Shown here: positions 1 to 6,622 of the stretch, piece by piece | Layout of the letters: every line of letters begins with the position of its first letter | How positions within the stretch are numbered: position 1 is the first letter of the stretch | Assembly (NCBI GenBank): GCA_007129135.1 | Contig: SKWB01000164.1 | Location: 1 to 17,121, forward strand | DNA from: Halococcaceae archaeon | GTDB lineage: Archaea > Halobacteriota > Halobacteria > Halobacteriales > Halalkalicoccaceae | Reading direction: 5' to 3' | Length of the DNA: 17,121 nucleotides | Program-made: the position numbers and the translations under genes | Notes under the pieces: generated by a model | What the model saw: the letters and a program-made list of their open reading frames with translations, nothing else | The model's database searches: none | What the model was told of the DNA's origin: nothing

Positions 1-312
1 CGTTCGCACCGCGCCCAGTCGCGTCCCGATCACGACCCCCTCGAGCGCACCGGTCCCCGTGTCGAACGAGGCGACCAGCTGATCACCCTCCGCGACGGTC
101 TGGTAGACCCGAAAGCCCATCGCGCCCAGCGCCTCCGCGGCACCCGCGGTGAAGACGAGCGAGCCCTCCTCGACATCGAGGCCGAACCGGGGCGGCGACC
201 GCAACGTTCCCACGGCGTGTTCGCGAAAGGCTTCGGCCATCCGGGCGACCGCGATGTCCATCGGAACGAGCGCGTCGAACTTCTCGTCGGTGAGTACTCT
301 CGGATCGGTCAT
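1..312 (-). CDS. Ornithine cyclodeaminase/mu-crystallin family protein, N-terminal part
   Basis: The first 104 codons are present, starting at ATG 312 and running off the left edge. The translation matches the N-terminal dimerisation and substrate half of the ornithine cyclodeaminase/mu-crystallin family: an opening 'PMDIAVARMAEAF' helix, a 'SPPR' motif near residues 39-42, and a stretch near 85-104 in the place of the family's 'D..TG....L..G..L...RT' segment. The Rossmann NAD(P) domain would lie outside the window. Known members reduce imines or ketimines or act as amino-acid dehydrogenases or cyclodeaminases. The position that is Lys in characterised enzymes (around residue 68, here 'GFRVY') is Arg, so the reaction cannot be assigned. 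A TATA-like element 26 nt upstream supports leaderless transcription from this ATG. The family call is fairly firm; the substrate is unknown. Confidence 0.8.
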   Translation of the reverse strand, partial: MTDPRVLTDEKFDALVPMDIAVARMAEAFREHAVGTLRSPPRFGLDVEEGSLVFTAGAAEALGAMGFRVYQTVAEGDQLVASFDTGTGALEGVVIGTRLGAVRT

Positions 313-333
313 GGCTCGGACTCCCCGTCCGCA

Positions 334-342
334 CGTATAATC
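334..342 (-). promoter_or_regulatory. TATA-like element for the cyclodeaminase-family gene
   Basis: Read on the minus strand this is GATTATACG, centred about 26 nt before the ATG at 312. That is the spacing expected when transcription starts at or near the start codon. It lies in the 63-base gap after the stop of the FMN reductase gene, so the cyclodeaminase-family gene probably has its own promoter. Confidence 0.55.
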
Positions 343-375
343 GTTCGCTGAAACCGAGTTCAGTCGATCCGGAGA

Positions 376-966
376 TCAGTCGTCCGACGTTGCCCCGACG
401 TTCTGTTCGGCCTCGAAGCAGTGCGGATCGGGTTCGATCCGGGCGTACCGCACCACGCGCTCGCCGAGCGTTCGGACACGCTCGCGGAGCTTCTCGTCTG
501 TTATCCCCTCGTCGTCGAACGCGCTCCGCGAGCGGGGGACGGCTGCCTGGTAGGGCAGCACCCAGGCGTCGAGCGCTCGGCAGACGGACCGGAGGTGTTC
601 GAGCGCGGTGATCGGGAACGCGCCGCCCGCGACGCAGAACAGCCCGACGGTGGTGTCCTCGAACTCGTCGAACCCACAGTAGTCGATCGCGTTCTTCAGC
701 ACGCCGGAGTACGATCCGTGGTACATCGGCGTTCCCAACACGACCGCGTCCGCCTCGCGGACCGCTCCGGTGAACGCCTCGGCGTCCTCGACCTCCCTCC
801 CCGGGACGAGCGGCGGCAGGTCGTACTCGCGCAGGTCGAGCAGTTCTCGGGTCGCGCCGCTCGCCTCCGCACCCGCGAGCACCTCCTCGAGCCCCTTCCT
901 CGTGTGACTGTCCTCGCGCAGGCTCCCACAGACGGCGACGACGTGCGGTGGTCCTCTCTCGGCCAT
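376..966 (-). CDS. NADPH-dependent FMN reductase family protein (flavodoxin-like fold)
   Basis: A 196-residue protein starting at ATG 966. The N-terminus 'VVAVCGSLREDSHTRK' is the beta-strand plus phosphate-binding loop (GSxRxxS) that holds the FMN phosphate. Residues about 85-105, 'GTPMYHGSYSGVLKNAID', form the second signature (P-x-Y-x-x-x-S-G-x-L-K-N-A-I-D). This places it in the NADPH-dependent FMN reductase/azoreductase-like family, soluble flavoproteins that pass electrons from NAD(P)H through FMN to quinones, azo compounds, chromate or free flavin. It follows mutY on the same strand with a 31-base gap and may be co-transcribed with it, though no functional link is obvious. An upstream ATG-less extension overlapping mutY is not credible. 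The true substrate is unknown. Confidence 0.9.
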   Translation of the reverse strand: MAERGPPHVVAVCGSLREDSHTRKGLEEVLAGAEASGATRELLDLREYDLPPLVPGREVEDAEAFTGAVREADAVVLGTPMYHGSYSGVLKNAIDYCGFDEFEDTTVGLFCVAGGAFPITALEHLRSVCRALDAWVLPYQAAVPRSRSAFDDEGITDEKLRERVRTLGERVVRYARIEPDPHCFEAEQNVGATSDD

Positions 967-997
967 ACCGTGAGAACGCACCACCGGGGGCAAAACC

Positions 998-1909
998 CTA
1001 CCGACGGAGCCGGACTCGATCCCCCGAGACGAACTCGACGAGTCCGTCGTCTTCCAGATCCGAGAGCAGCCCCCGCAACCACTCCTCGCCGGTCTCCCCG
1101 CCGTAGTCCACTCGAACCCTGGGACCGAGGTCAGAGAGCGGGAGCTCGTCGTACTCGCCGAGTACGCGCACCGCCCGTGCCCGTTTCTGGCGTCGACTCC
1201 CCACGAACGGCGACTGCGTCGGTACGTCCGGCGCGGAGAAGTCGCCCGTCTCGTAGGCGTCACACCACTCGCGCCAGGGGCAGCCCGCCTCGTCACACCG
1301 CGGGGTCTTCCCACAGGCGACCGCTCCCAGCTCCATGATCGCGTTGTTCCAGATCCGCGACCGACCCTCGGGCATGAGTTCGTTCGCCCGGTCTTCGAAC
1401 TCCCTGTCCTCGTCCGGTGCCGAGAACGCCCGGTAGAGGACACGTTTCACGTTCGTGTCCACCACGGCGTTTCCAGTGTTAAATGCGAAACTCGCCACCG
1501 CGTTCGCGGTGTACGGACCGACGCCCTGTAGTTCCTGGAGCTCTTCAGGGCTCTCCGGGAACCCCCCGTCGAACTCCTCCTCTATCTCTGCGGCCGCCTC
1601 GTGGAGGTATCTCGCCCTGTTGTTGTAGCCCAACCGGTGGTCGCTCCAGAAGCGCACGACCTCGGATCGGTCGGCCGCCGCCAGTTCCTCGATACTCGGC
1701 CACCGCTCCAGGAACGCCGCCCACGCGGCCTCGACCCGCTCTAGCTGGGTCTGCTGGCTCATCACCTCCGAGACGAGGATCGCGTAAGGGTCGGTCGTCT
1801 CGCGCCACGGGAACGCCCTGTGGTCCGCCTCGTACCACTCGATCAGCGCCTCGCGGATCGGTTCGAGGTCCTCGGGCAGCGACGAACCCTCCTCTGCGTC
1901 GGCGGCCAT
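998..1909 (-). CDS. mutY: A/G-specific adenine DNA glycosylase MutY
   Basis: A 303-residue helix-hairpin-helix DNA glycosylase that removes adenine mispaired with 8-oxoguanine. Numbered from ATG 1909, 'SEVMSQQTQ' carries the catalytic Glu (E48), 'LQGVGPYTANAV' (127-138) is the hairpin, and 'VVDTNVKRV' supplies the catalytic Asp (D151). The residue at the position that is Lys in endonuclease III is Tyr (Y133), as in many MutY proteins. Four cysteines (199, 205, 210, 216) form the Fe-S loop, spaced C-x5-C-x4-C-x5-C rather than the usual C-x6-C-x2-C-x5-C. The last 80 or so residues are short and basic/acidic with no recognisable Nudix-like 8-oxoG-reading domain; they look more like a small winged-helix tail. 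A TTG at 1936 would add nine residues, but the ATG is preferred. Confidence 0.93.
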   Translation of the reverse strand: MAADAEEGSSLPEDLEPIREALIEWYEADHRAFPWRETTDPYAILVSEVMSQQTQLERVEAAWAAFLERWPSIEELAAADRSEVVRFWSDHRLGYNNRARYLHEAAAEIEEEFDGGFPESPEELQELQGVGPYTANAVASFAFNTGNAVVDTNVKRVLYRAFSAPDEDREFEDRANELMPEGRSRIWNNAIMELGAVACGKTPRCDEAGCPWREWCDAYETGDFSAPDVPTQSPFVGSRRQKRARAVRVLGEYDELPLSDLGPRVRVDYGGETGEEWLRGLLSDLEDDGLVEFVSGDRVRLRR

Positions 1910-1957
1910 CGCTCCCGGTTGCGGCCGGTCGCTCAAATCGGTGGCGATCCCGACCGA

Positions 1958-2460
1958 TCAGACGCTCGCGCGCCGGTCGAGACGGTCGAACACGGACCGG
2001 GTACCGAGGCGCTCGTCGAGCGACCGCGCCCCCGGGCCCGCGACGAGCAGGAACAGCGAGCCGACCAGCATCGAGAAGTCGAGTCGCCACTCGTAGAGGA
2101 AGCCCCAGAGCCCGTAGAAGCCGGCGTCGACGCCGCCGAAGGTGAGAAAGCCCGTACCCAGGAGGACCGGAAGCTTCGTCAGGACGATGGCGGTCGCCGC
2201 GACGCCAACGAGCAGGAACGCGGCGACCCGTGTGAACAGCCCGAGGATGAGCGCCACGCCCGCGGCGATCCCGATCCCGGCCACCAGTCCCGCGAGCACG
2301 TCCGGTGCGGGGAACCCGAGGTCCGCGAACGACCCGCGCCACGCTCCCCGGGGTTGACCAGCTTGTTGAGCCCCTCGCTGAAGAAGACGAACCCGACCGC
2401 GAACCGGATCAGGATCGCCCACGGTGACGCCTCGCTCTCGCGCGGTCGTTCGAGTACCAT
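1958..2460 (-). pseudogene. DoxX-family membrane protein, frameshifted
   Basis: The gene starts at ATG 2460 and its first 36 or so residues include a membrane helix followed by 'GLNKLVNPG', typical of the DoxX family N-terminus. The same frame then loses all similarity. From about position 2350 the family sequence resumes in the next frame with 'ADLGFPAPDVLAGLVAG', two or three further helices ('ALILGLFTRVAAFLLVG') and a stop at 1958. The span is 503 bases; adding one base gives 168 codons with no internal stop. The break falls at or just after a CCCCGGGG run (2346-2353). DoxX proteins are small integral membrane proteins, some linked to quinone or thiosulfate redox chemistry. Either the gene is broken, the assembly lost one base, or a -1 slip restores it. 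The product lies directly upstream of mutY on the same strand. Confidence 0.8.
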
Positions 2461-2604
2461 TGCGGGTGGAGGGTCGCGCCGCCGCCAGTCGGGCCGTGGG
2501 CCGCTTAGAGCCCGCTGGAAACTCGCAAGACGTTCATTACCCCACCTCCAGTGAGCACGAAACCGTACGAAACACGTATGCCGGGTGCGACTCTCCGACC
2601 TGCA

Positions 2605-2928
2605 ATGAGCCTCCCCGAGCTGACCGAGGACGTCGAATCGGTCTACGCCGACCTCGCCGACGACCAGCCGATCGCGCTCGACCGCCAGTCGAAGACCGAA
2701 CTCGCGCTGCTGGTCGCGGCGCTCGGTCCCGAGAGCACCGACGAACTCGTCCGCCGGGCGATCCACCTGCTCTTTCAGAGCACCGTCGACACCGGCGGGC
2801 TCGACTTCGGACTCCGACGCGAGTACGACGTCACCTACGACGAGTACCTCTCGGGGATGACCTACGAGGAGATGAACGGCGGCGTTACGGCGAGCCCCGA
2901 CGACGAGGCCCGCCGGTACCAGTTCTAG
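2605..2928 (+). CDS. Conserved haloarchaeal protein of unknown function
   Basis: A 107-residue soluble acidic protein. The middle, 'SKTELALLVAALGPESTDEL' followed by 'RRAIHLLFQSTVDTG', is predicted helical. The end contains 'YDVTYDEYLSGMTYEEM', a regular aromatic/acidic motif that looks conserved and gives the protein a recognisable signature. I believe similar proteins occur across haloarchaea, but I know no function. The ATG at 2605 is chosen because the amphipathic helix begins right after it; in-frame ATG 2578 and GTG 2551 would add less protein-like residues. It is transcribed toward dodecin, with only three bases between the two stop codons. Alternatives such as a small helical adaptor or DNA-binding protein cannot be separated from sequence alone. 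Confidence 0.75.
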   Translation: MSLPELTEDVESVYADLADDQPIALDRQSKTELALLVAALGPESTDELVRRAIHLLFQSTVDTGGLDFGLRREYDVTYDEYLSGMTYEEMNGGVTASPDDEARRYQF

Positions 2929-2931
2929 TAC

Positions 2932-3132
2932 CTAGTCCTCGACCTCGAACGCGACCTCCAGTTCGGCCTGGTACTCGCGGTTCTCCGCGCTCGCGATCTC
3001 GACGCCGAACTCCTTGACCTCGGCCCAGTAGACGTTCTCGAGCGTCGCCTCCGCGCGGTCGATCGCGTCGTCGGCGGCGTCGTCGAAGCTCTCGGTGCTC
3101 GTTCCGATCAGCGTCACCTTCTTGAATACCAT
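2932..3132 (-). CDS. Dodecin, flavin-binding dodecamer protein
   Basis: A 66-residue protein beginning '[12 protein letters not shown]' and closely resembling the dodecin of Halobacterium salinarum. Dodecin forms a hollow dodecamer that binds riboflavin, lumichrome or FMN in pairs stacked between tryptophans, and is thought to store flavin and quench its photochemistry. The key residues are present at the expected positions: Trp36 in 'VYWAEV' and Gln55 in 'REYQAEL'. The length is normal for the family. The start at ATG 3132 gives the canonical N-terminus and has a TATA-like element about 30 nt upstream. It is a single-gene unit, convergent with the small conserved gene on its left. Confidence 0.95.
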   Translation of the reverse strand: MVFKKVTLIGTSTESFDDAADDAIDRAEATLENVYWAEVKEFGVEIASAENREYQAELEVAFEVED

Positions 3133-3158
3133 GCGTTCGACACTGGGACTCGCTGGGG

Positions 3159-3167
3159 CTTAAAATC
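3159..3167 (-). promoter_or_regulatory. TATA-like element for dodecin
   Basis: On the minus strand it reads GATTTTAAG, centred about 31 nt upstream of the dodecin ATG (3132), consistent with a leaderless or near-leaderless transcript. It overlaps the stop codon (3160-3162) of the PAP2 gene on the same strand, so dodecin can be transcribed separately although the genes are only 27 bases apart. Confidence 0.6.
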
Positions 3168-4002
3168 GGTGGCGCACCTGCCGGGCGAGCGTCGCGGGTG
3201 CGACGCTGGTGAGCTCGCGCCAGTCGTCGGCGTAGCGCTGGCCGATCAGTACGCTCGCGTACGCGAGGACGATCCCCGCGATCACGTCGATCAGCCAGTG
3301 GATCCCGAGGTACATCGTCGAGACGATGACGCTCGCGCCGATCACCTGTGCGAGGAGGAACCACCGGGGGTACTGCTCTCTGGTGTGCCACGCGAAGATC
3401 ATCACCGTCGCCGAGAGCGAGGTGTGAAGCGAGGGGAAGACGTTCGTGTTCACGTTCACCGCGCTGGTGAGGAACTGTGACTGCGGGTAGAAGTCGTACA
3501 TCAGCTGCGCCGCGATGTCCATGTTCCGCGGGCCGTAGGCGATGAAAATGACGTAACAGAGCAGCCCGAGCCCGTAGTTCGCGGCGTAGGCGATGGTGAG
3601 TTCGTGGAGCGTTCGCTGGTCGCTGAGCGCGAGATACGCGAGCAGGGGAAAGACGAGCAGGAAGACGTAGCCGAAGAGGTAGATGAACGAGAAGTAGACG
3701 GTGAGCTCGTGGGTGGCGAACGTCTGGAGCCACGGGACGAAGTCGCCTTCGACCCGGTAGATGTCGTTCGTGATGTTGAAGCCGATGAGCCAGGAGAAGC
3801 TCTGGGCGGCGCGTCTGGTCAGGCTGTTGAGGATCAACACCGTCGCGAGGAGCGCGATCGACGGCGCGACCAGGATCAGCCGTGGGCGGAGCTCACGTCT
3901 CGTCTGTCGGAGCTGTTCGCGGTCGATGCAGAGCAGCGTCCCGCAGACGAGCATCAGGCTGACGACGGCGACCAGCGTCAGGAGGACGCCGACCAACACC
4001 AT
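3160..4002 (-). CDS. PAP2-family integral membrane phosphatase
   Basis: A 280-residue membrane protein with about six helices (roughly 1-23, 41-60, 100-126, 136-156, 212-231 and 233-256). The family signatures are in the second half: 'FPSLHTSLS' (189-197, the PSxH motif with H193) and 'TMYLGIHWLIDV' (229-240), giving the catalytic His235 and Asp239. 'YGPRN' at 156-160 occupies the place of the first motif. These features put it in the PAP2 superfamily, close to the inositol-phosphorylceramide-synthase-like branch. Such enzymes hydrolyse or transfer lipid phosphates at the membrane. The actual lipid is unknown. It starts 24 bases after the stop of the family-5 binding protein with no promoter visible between, so the two are probably co-transcribed. 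Confidence 0.88.
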   Translation of the reverse strand: MVLVGVLLTLVAVVSLMLVCGTLLCIDREQLRQTRRELRPRLILVAPSIALLATVLILNSLTRRAAQSFSWLIGFNITNDIYRVEGDFVPWLQTFATHELTVYFSFIYLFGYVFLLVFPLLAYLALSDQRTLHELTIAYAANYGLGLLCYVIFIAYGPRNMDIAAQLMYDFYPQSQFLTSAVNVNTNVFPSLHTSLSATVMIFAWHTREQYPRWFLLAQVIGASVIVSTMYLGIHWLIDVIAGIVLAYASVLIGQRYADDWRELTSVAPATLARQVRHRF

Positions 4003-4026
4003 CTCAGTGACTCCGGGTTCGGTCGT

Positions 4027-5841
4027 TCATTGTTGGACGAGGAGCTCGTTGTCCTCGCTGTATCTATATCCCGCATCACGAAAAAGCTCCCGTGCGCGTT
4101 CGGCGTCGACGACGCCGACCTCCCCGTCCTCGCGGCCGACGAACGAGAGCTCGTGCTCGCCCACGCCCTCGGGGTCCCACTGGAACTCCTCGGAGACGTA
4201 CTGACTCGCGGCGATCGGGCTGTAGGCGGGGGTGGCGTACCGCTCGAAGACCGACTCGTAGACGTGCTCGCGGTCGACCAGGCGGGCGATCGCGTAGCGG
4301 AACTGCGGGTTCGAGAGGGGGGCGTTCCGCGTGTTGAACCCGATGTGGTAGTGGGAACTGGTCGGCTCGTTCTCGACGGCGAGATCCGAGGCTCGACTCG
4401 CGGCGGGCAGCTCCTCGGGCGCGAGCCCGTACGCGGTCGCGTCGAGCTGTCCGCCTTCGAGGAGGTCGAGGGCGCTCGCGTCCGAGGGGACGAAGTCGAA
4501 GTGGATCCCCTCGTAGACGGGGCGTTCGGCGTACCCCGCGACCGCTCCGGAGAGGGAATCGGCGGTCTGGAGGAAGTGCTCGTCGTTGCGCTCGAAGGTG
4601 AGCGACTCGTCGGCGGTCGCGTCCGCGTACCGAAACGGTCCGGAGCCGACCGGCTCGGCGTTCTCCCAGACCAGCGCCTCGGTGACGTGGTCGATGTCGA
4701 AGCCAGCGAACGAGGTCATCTCCGTCTGCTCCTCCCAGACGTGACGGGGGACGATCGGGACGGTGAACGCGCGCTCGGCGATCGACTCGCGCGCGGCGGT
4801 GAAGTGGACGTCGAGCTCGCGGTCGTCGACGACGTCGATCGAGTCGACGAGCGTGCTCTGGGTCCGAAACCGCGGTGAGGGGACGACCGGGTCCTCCTGG
4901 GGCTCCATCGTGGTGTCGGCGATGAACTCGTAGGTGAACGCGACGTCCTCGGCCGTGATCGGCTCGTCGTCGTGCCAGCTGAGCTCCTCTCTGAGCCTGA
5001 TCGTCGCTCGCGGTCGTTCCTCGGTCCCGCCCCACTCCCAGCCCTCGGCGAGCCACGGCTCCACGGAGCCGCCGATACGCCGTCCCAGCGGGTCGTAGAG
5101 CAGGCCCGTTATCACCCCTCTATCCCTGAACTCGACGGCGAACGGGTTCAGGTTCCGCGTCGGTCGGCGGTCGTTGAGCCCGATGTAGAGGACGCCCTCG
5201 TCCCGGTCGTCGTCCTCGATCTCCTCGTACTCCAGCGAGAGATATCCCAGCGGATACTCGAGCGACGGGCTCGTCCAGCCGCCGAACCGGTCGGTTCGAA
5301 CGGCCCGCGGCTCGTCCGGGTAGGCCACGATCGAGATCGGGGCCTCGACCAGTGTCGCATTCTGGAGGTCGGTGAACCGCTCGACGCGCTCGTCGCCGTC
5401 GACGGTCCGTTGGCGTTCGAGGAGGTCGTCGGCGGCCGCCGAGGAGTAGCCGAAGGGGTTCTGCCAGCCGGGCTCCTCGCCGAAACGCGAGCCGAGAAGC
5501 GTGTAGAGGTAATCGGGGTCGTCGTGGCCCGGATGCCGTCCGATGTAGAGCTGGTAGTCGAAGTTGATCAGGACGTCGCGAAGGAGCTGTTCTTCCGTCG
5601 TCGGCTCGATGTCGACCGCCGCGCCCGCACGCTCCAAGTTCTCGGTGAGGTGCTGGGCGATCCGGATCGGCGCGCGGTCCTCGTCACGGGGGACGACCTT
5701 GATCGTGAGCGAGACCTGTTCGGGTGGGTTCCGGTCGACCGACACACGGAGCCTGTCGAAACAGCCAGCGGTCGAACCGGCGAGTGCGGCCGCACCGGTG
5801 AGGAGTGCACGACGGCTCGTCCTGTCGGTTCGCCCGGTCAC
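4027..5841 (-). CDS. Family-5 (oligopeptide/nickel type) solute-binding lipoprotein, apparently circularly permuted
   Basis: A 604-residue secreted lipoprotein. The GTG start gives a twin-arginine signal (R10-R11 in 'TSRRALLTG') and a lipobox ending at Cys27 ('STAGC'), so it should be exported by Tat and anchored outside the membrane. Residues about 216-604 follow the normal order of a family-5 binding protein: 'LSWHDDEPITAEDVAFTYEF' (287-306), 'PVGSGPF' (397-403), 'GFNTRNAPLSNPQFRYAIAR' (501-520), and the closing 'ARELFRDAGY' (583-592). The segment that should come next instead lies at the front: residues 43-190 contain 'SLTIKVV', 'IRIAQHLTENLERAGAAVDI' and 'FDYQLYIGRHPGHDDPDYLY', which match the usual C-terminal lobe. 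No permease or ATPase gene is nearby. It likely binds peptides, a metal chelate or another small ligand; the ligand is not identifiable. Confidence 0.88.
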   Translation of the reverse strand: MTGRTDRTSRRALLTGAAALAGSTAGCFDRLRVSVDRNPPEQVSLTIKVVPRDEDRAPIRIAQHLTENLERAGAAVDIEPTTEEQLLRDVLINFDYQLYIGRHPGHDDPDYLYTLLGSRFGEEPGWQNPFGYSSAAADDLLERQRTVDGDERVERFTDLQNATLVEAPISIVAYPDEPRAVRTDRFGGWTSPSLEYPLGYLSLEYEEIEDDDRDEGVLYIGLNDRRPTRNLNPFAVEFRDRGVITGLLYDPLGRRIGGSVEPWLAEGWEWGGTEERPRATIRLREELSWHDDEPITAEDVAFTYEFIADTTMEPQEDPVVPSPRFRTQSTLVDSIDVVDDRELDVHFTAARESIAERAFTVPIVPRHVWEEQTEMTSFAGFDIDHVTEALVWENAEPVGSGPFRYADATADESLTFERNDEHFLQTADSLSGAVAGYAERPVYEGIHFDFVPSDASALDLLEGGQLDATAYGLAPEELPAASRASDLAVENEPTSSHYHIGFNTRNAPLSNPQFRYAIARLVDREHVYESVFERYATPAYSPIAASQYVSEEFQWDPEGVGEHELSFVGREDGEVGVVDAERARELFRDAGYRYSEDNELLVQQ

Positions 5842-5844
5842 AGT

Positions 5845-5860
5845 ACGGGACGTATCCCGT
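5845..5860. repeat. Short perfect inverted repeat next to the binding-protein start
   Basis: ACGGGA (5845-5850) and TCCCGT (5855-5860) are exact reverse complements separated by CGTA. The repeat sits only three bases before the GTG start of the minus-strand binding-protein gene. It could form a hairpin at the 5' end of the mRNA or act as an operator. At this length chance occurrence is possible. Confidence 0.4.
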
Positions 5861-5901
5861 CGGTGCGTATCAACGTTCCGTTCGGACGAGGTGTCGACCG
5901 C

Positions 5902-6210
5902 TCACAACGCGGTCGGCGGCGCCCGGACGACGCTGTACTCGCCGTCCTCTACGCTGATGATCGCCCACTCGTACTCCGGGTCCGCGTCGGTGAGTCGTCG
6001 GCTGAACTCGCTTGCGCCCTCTCGGTCGGCGACGAAACAGCGGAGTTCGTCGGCGGTCGCCTCCAGTGCGCTCTCACACGCCTCGCTCACGCGCACGACT
6101 TTCCAGTCCCGTTCGGCTCTGAGGTCGCGGCCCTCGTCGGAGACGGTGTACCCGAGGTCCGCGAAGATCGATCTCGCCTGCTCGATGGGTGATGTGGTAA
6201 CAGTACCCAT
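5902..6210 (-). CDS. Uncharacterised haloarchaeal protein (possibly the DUF7116 family)
   Basis: A 102-residue soluble acidic protein. The N-terminus 'SPIEQARSIFADLGYTVSDE' resembles the helix-then-strand opening of small haloarchaeal proteins in which 'RAERDWKVVRV' follows. Later segments 'DELRCFVAD' (54-62) and 'YEWAIISVEDGEYSVVRAPP' (79-98) suggest an alternating alpha/beta domain. One cysteine pair is absent, so it is not a zinc ribbon. I recall similar proteins listed under a DUF name, perhaps DUF7116, but am not certain, and I know no function. The start at ATG 6210 is supported by an AT-rich element 29 nt upstream. It follows the zinc-ribbon gene by 45 bases but seems to have its own promoter. 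Confidence 0.8.
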   Translation of the reverse strand: MGTVTTSPIEQARSIFADLGYTVSDEGRDLRAERDWKVVRVSEACESALEATADELRCFVADREGASEFSRRLTDADPEYEWAIISVEDGEYSVVRAPPTAL

Positions 6211-6234
6211 TCACCGAACGGTTCGGCGCCACGG

Positions 6235-6243
6235 TTAATAAAT
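6235..6243 (-). promoter_or_regulatory. TATA-like element for the 102-residue protein
   Basis: The minus strand reads ATTTATTAA, the most AT-rich stretch in this neighbourhood, centred about 29 nt before the ATG at 6210. This is the classic haloarchaeal leaderless arrangement and fixes that start codon. It lies in the 45-base gap behind the stop of the zinc-ribbon gene. Confidence 0.7.
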
Positions 6244-6255
6244 CTAGGCCAGGAG

Positions 6256-6495
6256 TCACTCGTGGGCGGCGTCCCACTCCGTGGGCTTTCGCATGTTCGG
6301 ACAGCGCGCACAGACGATCCGTCCCATCGTGTCCATCGCGGTGTCGAAGCTCCCGCAGTTCCCACAGACGTAGCCCCAGCGAGCCGTCCGATCCGGGTGC
6401 TCGAAGACGGCGAAGAAGGGTGCCTCGGAGCCACGCTCGCCCTCGTCGCGTGCGACGTAGAGCGCGGTGCCGTCGGGTCCCACCTGTTCGTCCAT
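6256..6495 (-). CDS. Small zinc-ribbon protein (DUF5816-like)
   Basis: A 79-residue protein with two CxxC pairs: 'YVCGNCGS' (C44, C47) and 'IVCARCPN' (C62, C65), about 15 residues apart, the layout of a rubredoxin-like zinc ribbon that should bind one metal ion. The N-terminal part, 'PDGTALYVARDEGERG', and the tail, 'MRKPTEWDAAHE', resemble a family I recall as DUF5816 in haloarchaea. No enzymatic motif is visible. Roles in nucleic-acid or protein binding are common for such ribbons, but this is a guess. ATG 6495 is the natural start. The gene is divergent from the metallophosphatase, with 127 bases between the two starts and no clear TATA element for either. Confidence 0.8.
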   Translation of the reverse strand: MDEQVGPDGTALYVARDEGERGSEAPFFAVFEHPDRTARWGYVCGNCGSFDTAMDTMGRIVCARCPNMRKPTEWDAAHE

Positions 6496-6622
6496 AGCCC
6501 ACGTTCGTGCGAGGCCGACTTCAGCCGTTCGACCGGACGGTCAGAGACGCCCCACGAGCGGGACCCCTGACCGACAGGGACCGGATCGATACGCGTTAGG
6601 GCTCCGACCGGCGAGGACGTGT

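Noticed and set aside
3604..4878. A 424-codon plus-strand frame across PAP2 and the binding protein
   Set aside because: It is antisense to two genes with clear motifs and spans their boundary; the residue bias is that of a shadow frame.
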